DNA of 45,293 bases from an uncultured Eubacteriaceae bacterium (GCA_903789635.1 CAIFEY010000024.1:1-45293); one strand, 5' to 3'. Counted from the first letter of the stretch, positions 33,885-42,539 are shown. Notes: generated by a model from the letters alone, not told the origin. Made by a program: numbers and translations.

Positions 33885-34769
33885 CTAAATATGTCCTCTG
33901 TCGCGAATGGATTTTCGCTCTTCCTCACTCATCGCATCAAGCCCGGCTCTCAGCCTGGCCAGCATCTCTTCCTTCTTCTTAAACAGCCCGGAAACCGACA
34001 CGTTGTTAAAGACGTGACTTCCGAACCAGAACGCCTCTGGGTCGAGCTCCAGACCTTCCAGCAGGGCGATCTCCTCTTCCAGGATCTCCCCTTCCGTAAG
34101 TTCGGTGTATTCACCCCGGTCCCTCATCGCCTCTAATTCCGAGCCAGGAGATACGGAGGTGGACATCGGGCCGACGCCGACAGGCTGCGTCTCGTTCAGC
34201 AGCTTCACCGTCGCCTCCACGTGTTCCTTCGACTTCCCTTTGCCGGCAATCCCGTTCATGATGATGGCGATGTAGTCCATCCCGGCCGCTTTTAATTTGC
34301 CTAACTCCCGGTACTCGTCCTCGTTAGAGCACCCCTTGTTGATCATCTCGAGAGCCGGCTGGTAGGCGGTCTCGATGCCGATATACACCTCGTTATATCC
34401 CGCTTCTCTGAGCTTTCGCATCTCTTCCGGGGTTTTATTCATGATGTCCCTGATCGATGCGTAGCAGGTGATCGTGATGACATTCGGCAGATACTCGTGA
34501 ATCAGGTCCGCGATGCGCAGCAGCTTATCCGCAGGCAAAATAAACGGATCGCCATTCAGCAGGTAAATGCGGCCGATCCTGTCCTTGAAAACCGACAGCT
34601 CCTCCAAATCGCTGATGATATTCTCCTCCGGCGAGATGGAAAACGCGGTCCTGTCGTACATCGTGCAGTACGCGCAGCGATTGTACGAGCAGCCCGCGGT
34701 CACCTCCAGTAAAGGCGTGCTGGCTTCCGTCGGCGGTCTGTAGACTTGTCCTGTGTAATGCATATTCAT
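33885..34769 (-). CDS. Radical SAM protein
   Basis: A 294-residue protein. The cluster-binding motif reads EVTAGCSYNRCAYCTMY, with C-x4-C-x2-C spacing rather than the usual C-x3-C-x2-C, a spacing known in some B12-independent radical SAM families. GNG-like and GIETAYQPALEMINKG segments fit the SAM-binding barrel. The substrate is unknown. It lies 24 bases after the iron-sulfur subunit gene of fumarate reductase and 2 bases before the response regulator gene, so it is embedded in one transcription run. It might mature a metabolite, peptide or cofactor, but nothing in the sequence decides this. Confidence 0.88.
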   Translation of the reverse strand: MNMHYTGQVYRPPTEASTPLLEVTAGCSYNRCAYCTMYDRTAFSISPEENIISDLEELSVFKDRIGRIYLLNGDPFILPADKLLRIADLIHEYLPNVITITCYASIRDIMNKTPEEMRKLREAGYNEVYIGIETAYQPALEMINKGCSNEDEYRELGKLKAAGMDYIAIIMNGIAGKGKSKEHVEATVKLLNETQPVGVGPMSTSVSPGSELEAMRDRGEYTELTEGEILEEEIALLEGLELDPEAFWFGSHVFNNVSVSGLFKKKEEMLARLRAGLDAMSEEERKSIRDRGHI

Positions 34770-34793
34770 ACTCCTCTTTACTGCTTCTTCTTT

Positions 34794-35494
34794 TTAGTGT
34801 CTGTTCTTATTCATATAGAGCATGCTCGACAGCGTCGGTATATTCATCGGGCAGACTTCCTGGCAGGATAAGGATTTGGAGCAGTGCGCCGCAAAGTGCC
34901 GGCGGAATTCCTTCCTGATCCTGGTGTCCCCGCCGCCTGCAGAAGAATTCACCAGATACGTCTCGTTGGCAAAGTACGCCCCGTAAAAATCACCGCCGCT
35001 CCGATAGTTCGGGCAGACCTCCAGGCACAGTCCGCATTTCAGGCATCTTCCCGCCAGGTACTGGTGGTCGAATTCCCGTGCGGACGGCTCGGCGATCCGT
35101 TCCCGGTAGTCCCCGGCGCGAATCAGGTCTTCCTGCATGATCCCGCGGTCCACTGCGAGGTCCTCGATGACCGGGAATTTAGACAGCGGTTCCAGCGTGA
35201 TCTGCACCGGCCCATCTCCCGGATTCTTTCCGGCGAGGTCACGCACGAACACGCTGCAGGCCAGTCCCGGACGTCGGTTGATGACCATGGCACATGCACC
35301 GCACATTTTCTGCCGGCAGCTGCATTCCCATCTGACGAGTGATTCCCTGCTGCCTTCCTAAGCGCCGCGGTGCGGTTAATGCTGTCCAGGACGCCGGCGA
35401 TGGAAATCTCCGGTGCAGCTTCTAACTCATAGGTCTGCCAGTAGGACTGCTGCTCACCGGCCCGTCTCCTCTTGATTTTAACACGTAATTTCAT
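34794..35494 (-). pseudogene. frdB: Fumarate reductase iron-sulfur subunit, single-base frameshift
   Basis: Start at 35494, overlapping the flavoprotein stop by 17 bases. The first ~50 codons encode an N-terminal ferredoxin-like region ending INRTAALRKAAG. At 35345-35347 (CCC on the plus strand, GGG in the coding sense) the frame is lost; restoring a fourth G gives ...AAGESLVRWECSCRQKMCGACAM, the [2Fe-2S] ligands, then CLKCGLCLEVCPNY and CSKSLSCQEVCP for the [4Fe-4S] and [3Fe-4S] sites. The repaired protein would have 233 residues, normal for FrdB/SdhB. Either a true mutation or a homopolymer sequencing error; I favour the latter because the rest is perfectly conserved. Confidence 0.85.
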
Positions 35495-37139
35495 TCTTCG
35501 ATTCCTTTTCTGTGATCCAAGTGTGAATCGTCCCCTGCTCCAGCGCCGCGTAGGTCGGCAGCGCCAGCTCCGGTTTAGTTTCCGGGTAATCCTCCCTTAT
35601 CTGGGCCCCTCTGGTCTCTCTGCGCTGAAGTGCCGCGGTCAGCACCGCCTCGCACAGGGTCAGCAGGGAAGGCAGGGCATACCGCTGGTAAGGCGTGACG
35701 CTCTCATCGAGCACCCTGCCCGAGCAGAGCCCGCGGCATTCGCGGATCCTTTCAATTCCATCCTTTAACTTATTCTCCGTCCTGGTGATGCCGAGATTGC
35801 TGTTCATGATGCCGGTCATCTCCTCATAGATCTGCACTGCGGGAACCGGGCACGGTGTTCCTTCCCGGCCGCTCAGCTCCGCCCGGGCTTCCGCGAGGTC
35901 AGCCGAGAAGTCCGGATGAGCCGCGCTCTCGCTCCCTGAGATCGCCCGGGCAGCGGCGCTGCCGCTGTATACCGCGGCGAGCAGTGAATTCCCGCCCAGC
36001 CGGTTCGCCCCGTGATACATGGACGCGCATTCACCCACCGCGTAGAGATGTTCGATATTGGTACGGTGCTTCATGTCCACCGCGATGCCGCCCATGAAGA
36101 AGTGCACGGACGGTTCCACCGGAATCGGCTCCCTGGTCACATCCAGCCCGAGGTAATCCTGACAGAGTTCCCTGATCTCGGTCAGTCTCCTGTCAATCGT
36201 CTCCTCACCCAGGAAGGAAATGTCCAGGTAGACCTGCGACGGGCAGTCGTAAATGCATTTAGACACGATATCGCGGGGCATCAGGTTGCCGCGCTCTCCG
36301 TACAGCTCCTCCATGAAGTAGACCCGGCAGCCTCCGTCCAGATAGAACAGCCTGCCGCCGTCCCCTCTCGCCGCCTCGGAGATCAGCATCTTCTTCTGCG
36401 CGGTCACGATGGTTGTCGGATGGTACTGGATGAACTCGAGATTGCGGAGGATCACGCCCTGCTGGAACAGTTTGGCGGCCCCGTAGCCGTCGCAGAGCTG
36501 AGACCCTGTCGTCTTGCCGAAGACGGCGTTCTGCCCGCCGGTCGCCATGACGACCTCATCCGCCGTGATCGTCTCGAGATCCTGCGTCTCCTCGTTATAG
36601 AAGATCGCACCGTGGCAGACGCCGCCGCGGATGAGCGCCGAGTGGAACCAGATTCTGAGCCGACGCTCGATCATGCCTGCCCCGCCTCCCTTTCTGGCGC
36701 TGCACTCATACTTTCTGGCCTCCATGACCAGGGCGGAGACGATCTGCCTGCCCGCAGCCGTGCCCGCGTAGCAGGTCCGCTTTCGGGACTGGCCGCCGAA
36801 CGCGCGCTGGTCGATCTTGCCCTCACTGTTCCTGGAGAAGACGACGCCCAGGCTCTCCAGCCAGTGCACCATCTGCGGGGCATTCTCACAGAGCGCACGG
36901 ACATTCTCCATTGGCTCCAGTTCCGCCCCGCCCCGCCAGGTATCCTCTATGTGCAGGGCGGTGCTGTCATCCTTATCTACGTGTTTCAGGGCGGCATTGA
37001 TGCCTCCGGCCGCCATGACCGACTGAGCGCGCTCGGAAATGTACGGCGCTGCCAGGATCACCCGGCTGCCGCTCTCGGCCGACCGGATTGCGCAGGTCAG
37101 CCCCGCTATTCCGGATCCTATAATCAAGACTGTTTTCAT
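35478..37139 (-). CDS. frdA: Fumarate reductase/succinate dehydrogenase flavoprotein subunit
   Basis: A 553-residue FAD-binding protein. GSGIAGLTCAIRSAESG at the N-terminus is the dinucleotide fold; EFIQYHPTTI, SVHFFMGGIAVD and YHGANRLGGNSL are the substrate-site and family motifs. The segment that would carry the covalent FAD histidine (usually HTxAAQGG) reads AQSVMAAGG, so FAD attachment may be non-covalent. With FrdB and FrdC it should reduce fumarate with menaquinol (anaerobic respiration) or run in reverse. It lies 90 bases after frdC. It is complete in length. Confidence 0.9.
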   Translation of the reverse strand: MKTVLIIGSGIAGLTCAIRSAESGSRVILAAPYISERAQSVMAAGGINAALKHVDKDDSTALHIEDTWRGGAELEPMENVRALCENAPQMVHWLESLGVVFSRNSEGKIDQRAFGGQSRKRTCYAGTAAGRQIVSALVMEARKYECSARKGGGAGMIERRLRIWFHSALIRGGVCHGAIFYNEETQDLETITADEVVMATGGQNAVFGKTTGSQLCDGYGAAKLFQQGVILRNLEFIQYHPTTIVTAQKKMLISEAARGDGGRLFYLDGGCRVYFMEELYGERGNLMPRDIVSKCIYDCPSQVYLDISFLGEETIDRRLTEIRELCQDYLGLDVTREPIPVEPSVHFFMGGIAVDMKHRTNIEHLYAVGECASMYHGANRLGGNSLLAAVYSGSAAARAISGSESAAHPDFSADLAEARAELSGREGTPCPVPAVQIYEEMTGIMNSNLGITRTENKLKDGIERIRECRGLCSGRVLDESVTPYQRYALPSLLTLCEAVLTAALQRRETRGAQIREDYPETKPELALPTYAALEQGTIHTWITEKESKNEITC

Positions 37140-37229
37140 AAATGTAGTCTGTCCTTCCTACTCAGGCAGCAAATCCGCCGGACTCCCCTCACATCAGGCA
37201 GAGAATCCGACGGTATGCATCTCAAAACT

Positions 37230-37772
37230 CTATAACATGACAAAAAAGCGGATGAGGGCTGCAGAGCAGACCGCCATTCCGCATGCGCATACGATCGCAG
37301 CCGCACGGTCCAGGCGCTCCACCGTCCGTTCCTCAGATACGAGTCCCAGAGTGACGAACGCCTTGCTGAAGGACACGGAGACGTGAGTGAACATGGACGC
37401 AAACCAGACCAGGCTGATCACGACCAGCAGGAGCCGCATCCCGGGAGATGGGATCTGCTCCGTCGCCATGAAGGAAAACGTGATGGTGTGCGGGTAGATC
37501 AGAACCAGCATCAGCACTGCTGCTATGCGCTGAAGCAGGGTCTTCCTGTTCATTCCCGGGTACGGAACCAGGCCGTGTCCCCCGGAACGCAGCAGGGTGA
37601 TTATGCCGCACAGGGCGTGCACCAGGAACGCGTAGAGCGTAATCTGGCTGGTCGTCTTCATGAGGACGTAGTTATACCAGTTGGTAAGCATGGAATAGGT
37701 TGCCATAGTGGCGTGAATCAGCACGCAGACCAGTATTGCCAGCGCGGCGATGGCGTTGATTTTTTTCAGCAT
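37230..37772 (-). CDS. frdC: Fumarate reductase membrane anchor subunit
   Basis: A 180-residue membrane protein with four or five helices and histidines within them (LIHATMATYSM, FLVHALCG, YPHTITFSF, FTHVSVSF), consistent with a cytochrome b-type anchor binding heme and menaquinone. It is first in the run frdC-frdA-frdB. Sequence similarity to well-studied anchors is low, as usual for this subunit, so the assignment leans on order and topology. AAAGGATACTT precedes the ATG at 37772; three 12-base repeats lie just upstream (37785-37820). Confidence 0.78.
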   Translation of the reverse strand: MLKKINAIAALAILVCVLIHATMATYSMLTNWYNYVLMKTTSQITLYAFLVHALCGIITLLRSGGHGLVPYPGMNRKTLLQRIAAVLMLVLIYPHTITFSFMATEQIPSPGMRLLLVVISLVWFASMFTHVSVSFSKAFVTLGLVSEERTVERLDRAAAIVCACGMAVCSAALIRFFVML

Positions 37773-37784
37773 AAGTATCCTTTA

Positions 37785-37883
37785 TTTTTTCTGCTTTTAT
37801 TTCTGCTTCTATTTCTGCGATGAAAGCTCTGAGGCGGCCGCTGTCGATCGACTGTGTTCCAGACTTAGTTCCCCCTCAGAGCT
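37785..37883. repeat. Tandem 12-mers and inverted repeat before frdC
   Basis: Three tandem units of TTATTTCTGCTT (variable first bases) occupy 37785-37820. AGCTCTGAG (37825-37833) and CTCAGAGCT (37875-37883) then form 9-base arms about 40 bases apart. The hairpin may terminate the upstream nucleotidase gene; the 12-mers lie within the leader of frdC, where they could alter its expression by changing in number. Confidence 0.6.
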
Positions 37884-37897
37884 CTGCATCATCGGAT

Positions 37898-39703
37898 TTA
37901 CTGTGCCTTACCGGCAGCGGCAGAGATGCGGCCCGCGCCGCTCTCGTTCTCATAGTTGATGGTATATCCGGCGTAGGAGGCCAGCGGGCTGCTGGAGGAA
38001 GCGATATTTGCGTATCCGTCACCGTCAGTATCCTTGAAATTCTGGGCGTACTCCGCCAGCGCCAGGTAATCCTGGGCGACGCCGTCCAGTACCAGCTTGC
38101 TGTCGCTGAACATGTTGAAGCCGTCACCGCTGTTCATCAGGGTATAGTTCGTGCCGCAGACCCGGTAGGTCTTTGCCGTATCGAGCGGCTGGTACTTCCC
38201 GGTCTTCTTATCGTAGACTTTGACGTCATAGACGCGGTATGCGTCCGGCCCGGATACCCACTGCTTATTCTCCTCGTGGACGGTGTTCGGCACGGACGTG
38301 TCGATCTTGAACGTGATTCCCGCAACGTGCATGAAACCGCCCGTCGAAGCGTCCGGCGTCAGGCGCGCACCGAATTCCAGCGCATCCAGAATGTCCTGCC
38401 CGGAGACCTCGGCCACGCAGAGGACGTTGCCGAACGGATTGATCGACTTGCAGGTCTTGTAGGTCCAGTCTGTCCCGGCCGGAACGTCCGTACGGATTCC
38501 GCCGCCGTTCATGATGGCCAGGTCACAGTCCAGACTCGCCTTCTCGTTGGCGTACCAGTAGTAGGCATCCGCACAGAAATCGCCGAGGTTGGTCTCTCTG
38601 GTCCTTACCGCCCACTGCTTATCCTTCTCCAGCGCGACAAAATTGATCTTGGACGTCCCGACCTTCTCACCGAGTTCGCTGTCGACCTTGGCGATCAGCG
38701 CATCCTCCTTGGCCTTCACGGCCGCGTTCGGCGCAACACTGCCGAGGTCATCTGCCGTCAGCAGCTTGGAAGAGATGCTGTACTTTCCACTGCTTTTCTT
38801 CGTAACGGTCATCTCGCCGAGAGCGTTCAGAGAGTATCCGGTCTGCGTCAGCAGAACCTTTTTCCCGCGCTTGTTCTTATAGTAGGTGCCCGGCATCGTG
38901 GTATGGGAATGGCCGTCGATGAAGGCATCGATGCCCGTCGTATGGGCAATCACGTCGGTCGAGCGCCACGGCTTGGAACCAGCGTTCACGCCCAGATGAC
39001 CGAGTGCAATGACGACATCCGCCTTCTTATTCGCCGCGTTGACTGTCTTCTGCACCGCAGCATAGAGCTCTTTTGCACTCTTTCTGCCCGCAATGTCGTA
39101 AATATACTTTCCGTTCTTATTCTGGAAATATTTCGGAGAAGACTTGGTGATGGACTCCGGCGTGGTGATGCCGACAAAGGCTACCTTGACGCCGCCAATC
39201 TTCTTCACTTTATAGGTTCTGCAGAGATGCTTTTTGCCGCCTTTAGAATTGACCTTATAGAGGTTGCTGGAAAGATAAGAAAATTTCGCATGGTTCCTGG
39301 CGTTCAGGAATCCGGACATGCTGTAATCGAATTCATGGTTTCCGATCGCGGAAGCAGTGTAGCCGGCGGTGTTCATGATGTCGATCACCGACTCGCCGAG
39401 GTCCATTCCGCCGTATGCGGTGCCCTGGATGTTATCCCCCGCATCTACCAGCAGGACGTTTTTCCCCGCCGCCTTTAATTCATCCTTGTAACCGGCCACC
39501 GTGGAATAGCGCACCGCGTTGCTCCCGCTGCCCTTGCTGTTGTCGATGTACGTATGCACATCATTGGTGTACAGGATCGTGACCTGCCCTGCCTTACCCT
39601 GAGCCGCCCAGACGACGGAGGACATCGGCATCATAACCATCGTCACCATCAATGTCATCATGAAGGCGACGATGCGACTTCTGTTCTTTCTCATCTTTTT
39701 CAT
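37898..39703 (-). CDS. Secreted 5'-nucleotidase / 2',3'-cyclic phosphodiesterase
   Basis: A 601-residue protein with a signal peptide (basic MKKMRKNRSR, then a hydrophobic run ending VWAAQG near residue 34). The calcineurin-like metal site is complete: TNDVH, DAGDNIQG, GNHEFDY, LGHLG and DGHSHT. The C-terminal substrate domain has NGGGIRTDV and TNYTLMNSGDGFN. Members hydrolyse external nucleotides so that nucleosides can be imported. No LPXTG anchor is present, so it is released or loosely attached. It ends 125 bases upstream of frdC and may be transcribed separately; no link to fumarate respiration is evident. Confidence 0.92.
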   Translation of the reverse strand: MKKMRKNRSRIVAFMMTLMVTMVMMPMSSVVWAAQGKAGQVTILYTNDVHTYIDNSKGSGSNAVRYSTVAGYKDELKAAGKNVLLVDAGDNIQGTAYGGMDLGESVIDIMNTAGYTASAIGNHEFDYSMSGFLNARNHAKFSYLSSNLYKVNSKGGKKHLCRTYKVKKIGGVKVAFVGITTPESITKSSPKYFQNKNGKYIYDIAGRKSAKELYAAVQKTVNAANKKADVVIALGHLGVNAGSKPWRSTDVIAHTTGIDAFIDGHSHTTMPGTYYKNKRGKKVLLTQTGYSLNALGEMTVTKKSSGKYSISSKLLTADDLGSVAPNAAVKAKEDALIAKVDSELGEKVGTSKINFVALEKDKQWAVRTRETNLGDFCADAYYWYANEKASLDCDLAIMNGGGIRTDVPAGTDWTYKTCKSINPFGNVLCVAEVSGQDILDALEFGARLTPDASTGGFMHVAGITFKIDTSVPNTVHEENKQWVSGPDAYRVYDVKVYDKKTGKYQPLDTAKTYRVCGTNYTLMNSGDGFNMFSDSKLVLDGVAQDYLALAEYAQNFKDTDGDGYANIASSSSPLASYAGYTINYENESGAGRISAAAGKAQ

Positions 39704-39846
39704 GTTGTTCCCAAAAATTAAATATTCGGATTACAGTAGCAATATTTCATTAATGCGCGACAATATTCGCCAAAAATTGCCGCACGATTACACCCGATAA
39801 AGATTATTTTAATATATTTGGGCGGAAGTTGGAAAGATGTAATTGT

Positions 39847-39892
39847 AAAAAAACAGGCAACTATACATGAAATCCCATGCATAGCTGCCTGT
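39847..39892 (-). terminator. Terminator after the alpha/beta hydrolase gene
   Basis: On the minus strand ACAGGCAGCTATGCATG pairs with CATGTATAGTTGCCTGT around a six-base loop and is followed by seven T's. It ends the hydrolase transcript 70 bases after its stop. Confidence 0.88.
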
Positions 39893-39960
39893 TCAGTTAT
39901 CTCGTATATATTGACTTTTTATTTATTTTTTCAATATTATACCGTTATGTTATTGCTCTG

Positions 39961-40803
39961 TTACTCGGTGAACTTCCGGATCGCCTCAGCAATCTCCCCG
40001 CACCGCGATTCCAGCGCAAAGTGCCCGCTGTCTACCAGGTGAATCTCCGCGTTCGGAAGGTCCTTCTTAAACGCCAGAGCCCCCTCCGGAATGAAGGACG
40101 GGTCGTTCTTTCCCCAGACTGCCAGCAGCGGCGGCTGGTATTCCCGCAGATATTTCTGGAACTCAGGGTACATGCGCACGTTGCTCTGGTAGTCGAAGAT
40201 CAGGTCCGACTGCACTTCCGCATAGTCTTCCTTCTGGGTGTACAGGATGTCCAGGGAGTAGCCGTCCGGGGAGACAAAGCCTTCCTCCGTCCCGTTAGTG
40301 TACTGCCCGATGATCGTCTCTGCAGCAAACGCGCTCTTATACTGCTCCCGGAGCTCTTTTGTCGGATGCTCCCAGTAAACCTTCCGCGCCTTCCACTTCT
40401 CTCCCAGCCCTTCCTGGTAAACATTTCCATTCTGGCTGATGATTCCCCGCACCATCTGCGGGTGCTTCAGGGCAATGCAGAATCCGACCGGAGCGCCGTA
40501 GTCGAACACATACATGTAGAACGAGCGAATCCCCATCTTCTCGCGGAACGCGTCCATCACCTCTGCCAGGTGGTCGAATGTGTAGACAAAGTCCTCCCTG
40601 GACGGTATATCAGACTGCCCGAACCCCGGCAGATCTGCTGCATAGATGTGGAACCGGTCCTCCAGCATCGGGATCAGGTCACGGAACATGTGGCTCGCCG
40701 ACGGAAACCCGTGAAACAGCAGCATCACCGGCTTATCACTATCCCCTGCCTCCCGGTAGAAAATCCGAATTCCTTCAATCTCTGTAAAATGATATTTCAC
40801 CAT
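39961..40803 (-). CDS. Alpha/beta hydrolase (epoxide hydrolase/dehalogenase type)
   Basis: A 280-residue hydrolase from the ATG at 40803 (GGAGGAAAATTGACC upstream). Oxyanion region FHGFPSASHMFR at about 30-41; the nucleophile position reads YVFDYGAPVG with D101, an aspartate rather than serine, as in epoxide hydrolases and haloalkane dehalogenases; the base is H261 in DSGHFALES. It should hydrolyse a small ester, epoxide or halide through an aspartyl intermediate. The substrate cannot be told from sequence. It is monocistronic, with its own terminator. Confidence 0.88.
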   Translation of the reverse strand: MVKYHFTEIEGIRIFYREAGDSDKPVMLLFHGFPSASHMFRDLIPMLEDRFHIYAADLPGFGQSDIPSREDFVYTFDHLAEVMDAFREKMGIRSFYMYVFDYGAPVGFCIALKHPQMVRGIISQNGNVYQEGLGEKWKARKVYWEHPTKELREQYKSAFAAETIIGQYTNGTEEGFVSPDGYSLDILYTQKEDYAEVQSDLIFDYQSNVRMYPEFQKYLREYQPPLLAVWGKNDPSFIPEGALAFKKDLPNAEIHLVDSGHFALESRCGEIAEAIRKFTE

Positions 40804-40954
40804 GGTCAATTTTCCTCCTGAACAATTCAAGTTAAGTCCTGCGTGCCTGCCCGAACTAGCTGCGGCAGCACGCTGCAGAATTATTCCCGATTATTATAGC
40901 CGTCTTGAGCCATGGAAACAATGAAGATTTCACCTTACATGCAAATTGCCCCTA

Positions 40955-41380
40955 TTATTTATTGTCATTGCCGTCATCGTCGTCATCGTCGTCCCAGTCT
41001 TCATCGTATGCCTGCTCAACAGCGCCGTCCTCATCGATGTACACCATGTCACCGACCTTGAACCCTTCCACGTCCATATCGCCGGCCTCCACGGTGCGGA
41101 TCATCTCTTCGCCGGCATGGTTGACGATAATTAATTCATATCCACCATCGCTGGACGGCTCTCTAATCTCCTTAATCCGATAGCCCTGGCTGCGAAGCTG
41201 CTCGTTCACCTTATTATTCATGGCCATTCCGATCGCCATGCCGACCAGCAGTCCCAGCGCGATCCCTACGAACCCCATCGAAGACCAACCGCCGTCCTGC
41301 TCGAACGCGATGTCGATCGCCGCACCAAAGCACATGCCGATGCACAACCCGTAATTCCGATGCTTGTGTGTCTCTTTCAT
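40955..41380 (-). CDS. Glycine-zipper membrane protein with acidic C-terminal tail
   Basis: A 141-residue protein. Two hydrophobic segments with Gly/Ala at regular spacing (NYGLCIGMCFGAAIDIAF and FVGIALGLLVGMAIGMAMNN) would make a tight hairpin of helices in the membrane. The cytosolic part (GYRIKEIREPSSDGGYELII) ends in a run of seven aspartates within DWDDDDDDDGND. I do not recognise a named family. The start region has been duplicated: a 50-base tandem repeat at 41365-41464 contains the ribosome binding site and first codons. Confidence 0.6.
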   Translation of the reverse strand: MKETHKHRNYGLCIGMCFGAAIDIAFEQDGGWSSMGFVGIALGLLVGMAIGMAMNNKVNEQLRSQGYRIKEIREPSSDGGYELIIVNHAGEEMIRTVEAGDMDVEGFKVGDMVYIDEDGAVEQAYDEDWDDDDDDDGNDNK

Positions 41381-41464
41381 ATTTCCTGTCCTTCCCGCTG
41401 CCCTTCACAGGACCTGCGTGTCTCCTTCGTTTTCCCTGTCCACCCCGCTGCCTTTCACCGGATC
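41365..41464 (-). repeat. Imperfect 50-bp tandem duplication over a gene start
   Basis: Bases 41365-41414 and 41415-41464 repeat with a period of exactly 50 (TCTCTTTCATATTTCCTGTC against TCTCCTTCGTTTTCCCTGTC, then CCCGCTGCC(C/T)TTCAC). The first unit holds the ATG and Shine-Dalgarno of the glycine-zipper gene; in the second the ATG has become ACG. The copies have diverged at about a quarter of the positions. Confidence 0.8.
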
Positions 41465-41527
41465 TGTGCGACGCAGCCGATTGCTATCCTATTACTATAA
41501 CATTACTATTATGATATAATCATATTT

Positions 41528-42064
41528 CTATTGTATTCTATTGCTTTTATACTTCCTGTATTGCACCAGGAATTCGATAAATATCACAACGTACAGGAGC
41601 AATACGATGCCGGCACATCCGGCTTGAATATATTCATGCCGGGACAGAGTCATGATAAACAGCGGCAGCATCAGGGCAAAGAACAGAACCAGCAGTGGCA
41701 CCATTCTTCCTTTCAATACCCGCTGCATCATCTGCAGCCTGGACTCATCATCACAAAAGATCTCCTCGGCAGTCCCATCATCGGAAACCGCTTTCCGGAA
41801 ATAGCTGTAGCCGACATAGTCCTGGATGTATTCCCAGCCGCAGTCCTCGAACATCTTCACATACTCATCCTTATGGGCAAGCCCATCCTGGTTGTAGTCC
41901 AGCTGATAGACCACATCCTCAGGAGGGCATTCTTCAAAGTGGTACATTCCGAAGCCCGATACCTTAACGAGTTTCCAGCCCGACCGGTGCATTTTCCTTA
42001 AATATTCCTGTTCCTTCTCATATTCAAAGATCGTGAAATATCTGAACTGCTTCTTAACTTTCAT
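41528..42064 (-). CDS. DUF2812 membrane protein
   Basis: A 178-residue protein from the ATG at 42064. The N-terminal region (FRYFTIFEYEKEQEYLRKMHRSGWKLVKV, CPPEDVVYQLDYN, YVKMFEDCGWEYIQDYVGY) is a clear DUF2812 domain, followed by two transmembrane helices (GRMVPLLVLFFALMLPLFIM; GCAGIVLLLYVVIFIEFLVQ). DUF2812 proteins are of unknown function and are usually encoded directly after a PadR regulator, exactly as here, with overlapping genes. They are thought to report on envelope state, but that is not established. Confidence 0.85.
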   Translation of the reverse strand: MKVKKQFRYFTIFEYEKEQEYLRKMHRSGWKLVKVSGFGMYHFEECPPEDVVYQLDYNQDGLAHKDEYVKMFEDCGWEYIQDYVGYSYFRKAVSDDGTAEEIFCDDESRLQMMQRVLKGRMVPLLVLFFALMLPLFIMTLSRHEYIQAGCAGIVLLLYVVIFIEFLVQYRKYKSNRIQ

Positions 42065-42380
42065 GATGCATCTCCTCCTGCGCGATCTTATACAAGCGCT
42101 CAATTCGGTTCCGTTCAAGCTCCAGCACTTCCATTCCTAAGTCCGTGATCTGATAGATCTTCCGTTTATCCTCTTCACGAATAAAGCGGATGATCTTATC
42201 CTTCTCCATCTTCGCCAGACTCCCGTACATCGTGCCTGGCGCAAGTCTTACCGCGCCATCGGTCATCTTCTCAACCATCTGAACAACACCATATCCGTGA
42301 TTCGGCTTCCTCAGACACAGTAATATCAAGAAAGCCGTTTCCGTCATAGGCACATACACCTTTTTAATATGCTGATCCAT
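42054..42380 (-). CDS. PadR-family transcriptional regulator
   Basis: A 108-residue regulator from the ATG at 42380 (GGAGGG upstream). PadR features: MTETAFLILLCLRKPNHGYGVVQMVEK, LAPGTMYGSLAKMEKDKII and RKIYQITDLGMEVLELER. Its last codons overlap the start of the DUF2812 gene, so the two are translated together. Operator-like repeats lie upstream at 42423-42441. It should repress its own operon in response to a signal relayed by the membrane protein. Confidence 0.92.
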   Translation of the reverse strand: MDQHIKKVYVPMTETAFLILLCLRKPNHGYGVVQMVEKMTDGAVRLAPGTMYGSLAKMEKDKIIRFIREEDKRKIYQITDLGMEVLELERNRIERLYKIAQEEMHHES

Positions 42381-42422
42381 TACGCGCACCCTCCATCAAT
42401 TCCAGTGCGATGCATCGCACTT

Positions 42423-42441
42423 CGATATATATAGTGTATCG
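42423..42441 (-). promoter_or_regulatory. PadR operator/promoter candidate
   Basis: CGATA (42423-42427) and TATCG (42437-42441) face each other around ATATATAGTG, and a further CGATATA follows at 42448. Located 43 bases before the PadR start in an AT-rich stretch with -10-like TATATA. It is the sort of TATA-centred inverted repeat PadR proteins bind, but the assignment rests on position and symmetry only. Confidence 0.5.
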
Positions 42442-42520
42442 CAGTACGATATAAATGTCAAAACATATTCTCGTAAAATTGGCCGTGCCGCAGCGCAGTG
42501 AAAGCAGGAAAAACAGACAC

Positions 42521-42539
42521 GGCGGCGCGCCATACCCTG
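42521..42539 (-). repeat. Fragment of the dispersed element terminus
   Basis: GGCGGCGCGCCATACCCTG matches 385-403 (GGCGGCGCGCTATACCCTG) at 18 of 19 bases, and the CRGGGTATGGCGCGCC end is also that of 15508. Only the terminus is recognisable; the flanking DNA differs. Confidence 0.5.

Noticed and set aside
35340-35380. Programmed frameshift in frdB (CTT AGG resembles a known +1 slip site)
   Set aside because: The needed shift is -1 and must occur downstream of that site; there is no slippery heptamer, while a missing base in a G run explains everything.
36012-37235. 407-codon plus-strand frame opposite frdA
   Set aside because: Low-complexity antisense shadow; frdA is unmistakable.
37820-39478. 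552-codon plus-strand frame opposite the 5'-nucleotidase
   Set aside because: Antisense shadow; the minus-strand gene has a signal peptide and all metal-site motifs.
40955-41000. GTC/ATC triplet run as a possible microsatellite
   Set aside because: It encodes the aspartate-rich tail of the glycine-zipper protein and varies in codon use, so it is explained by coding sequence.
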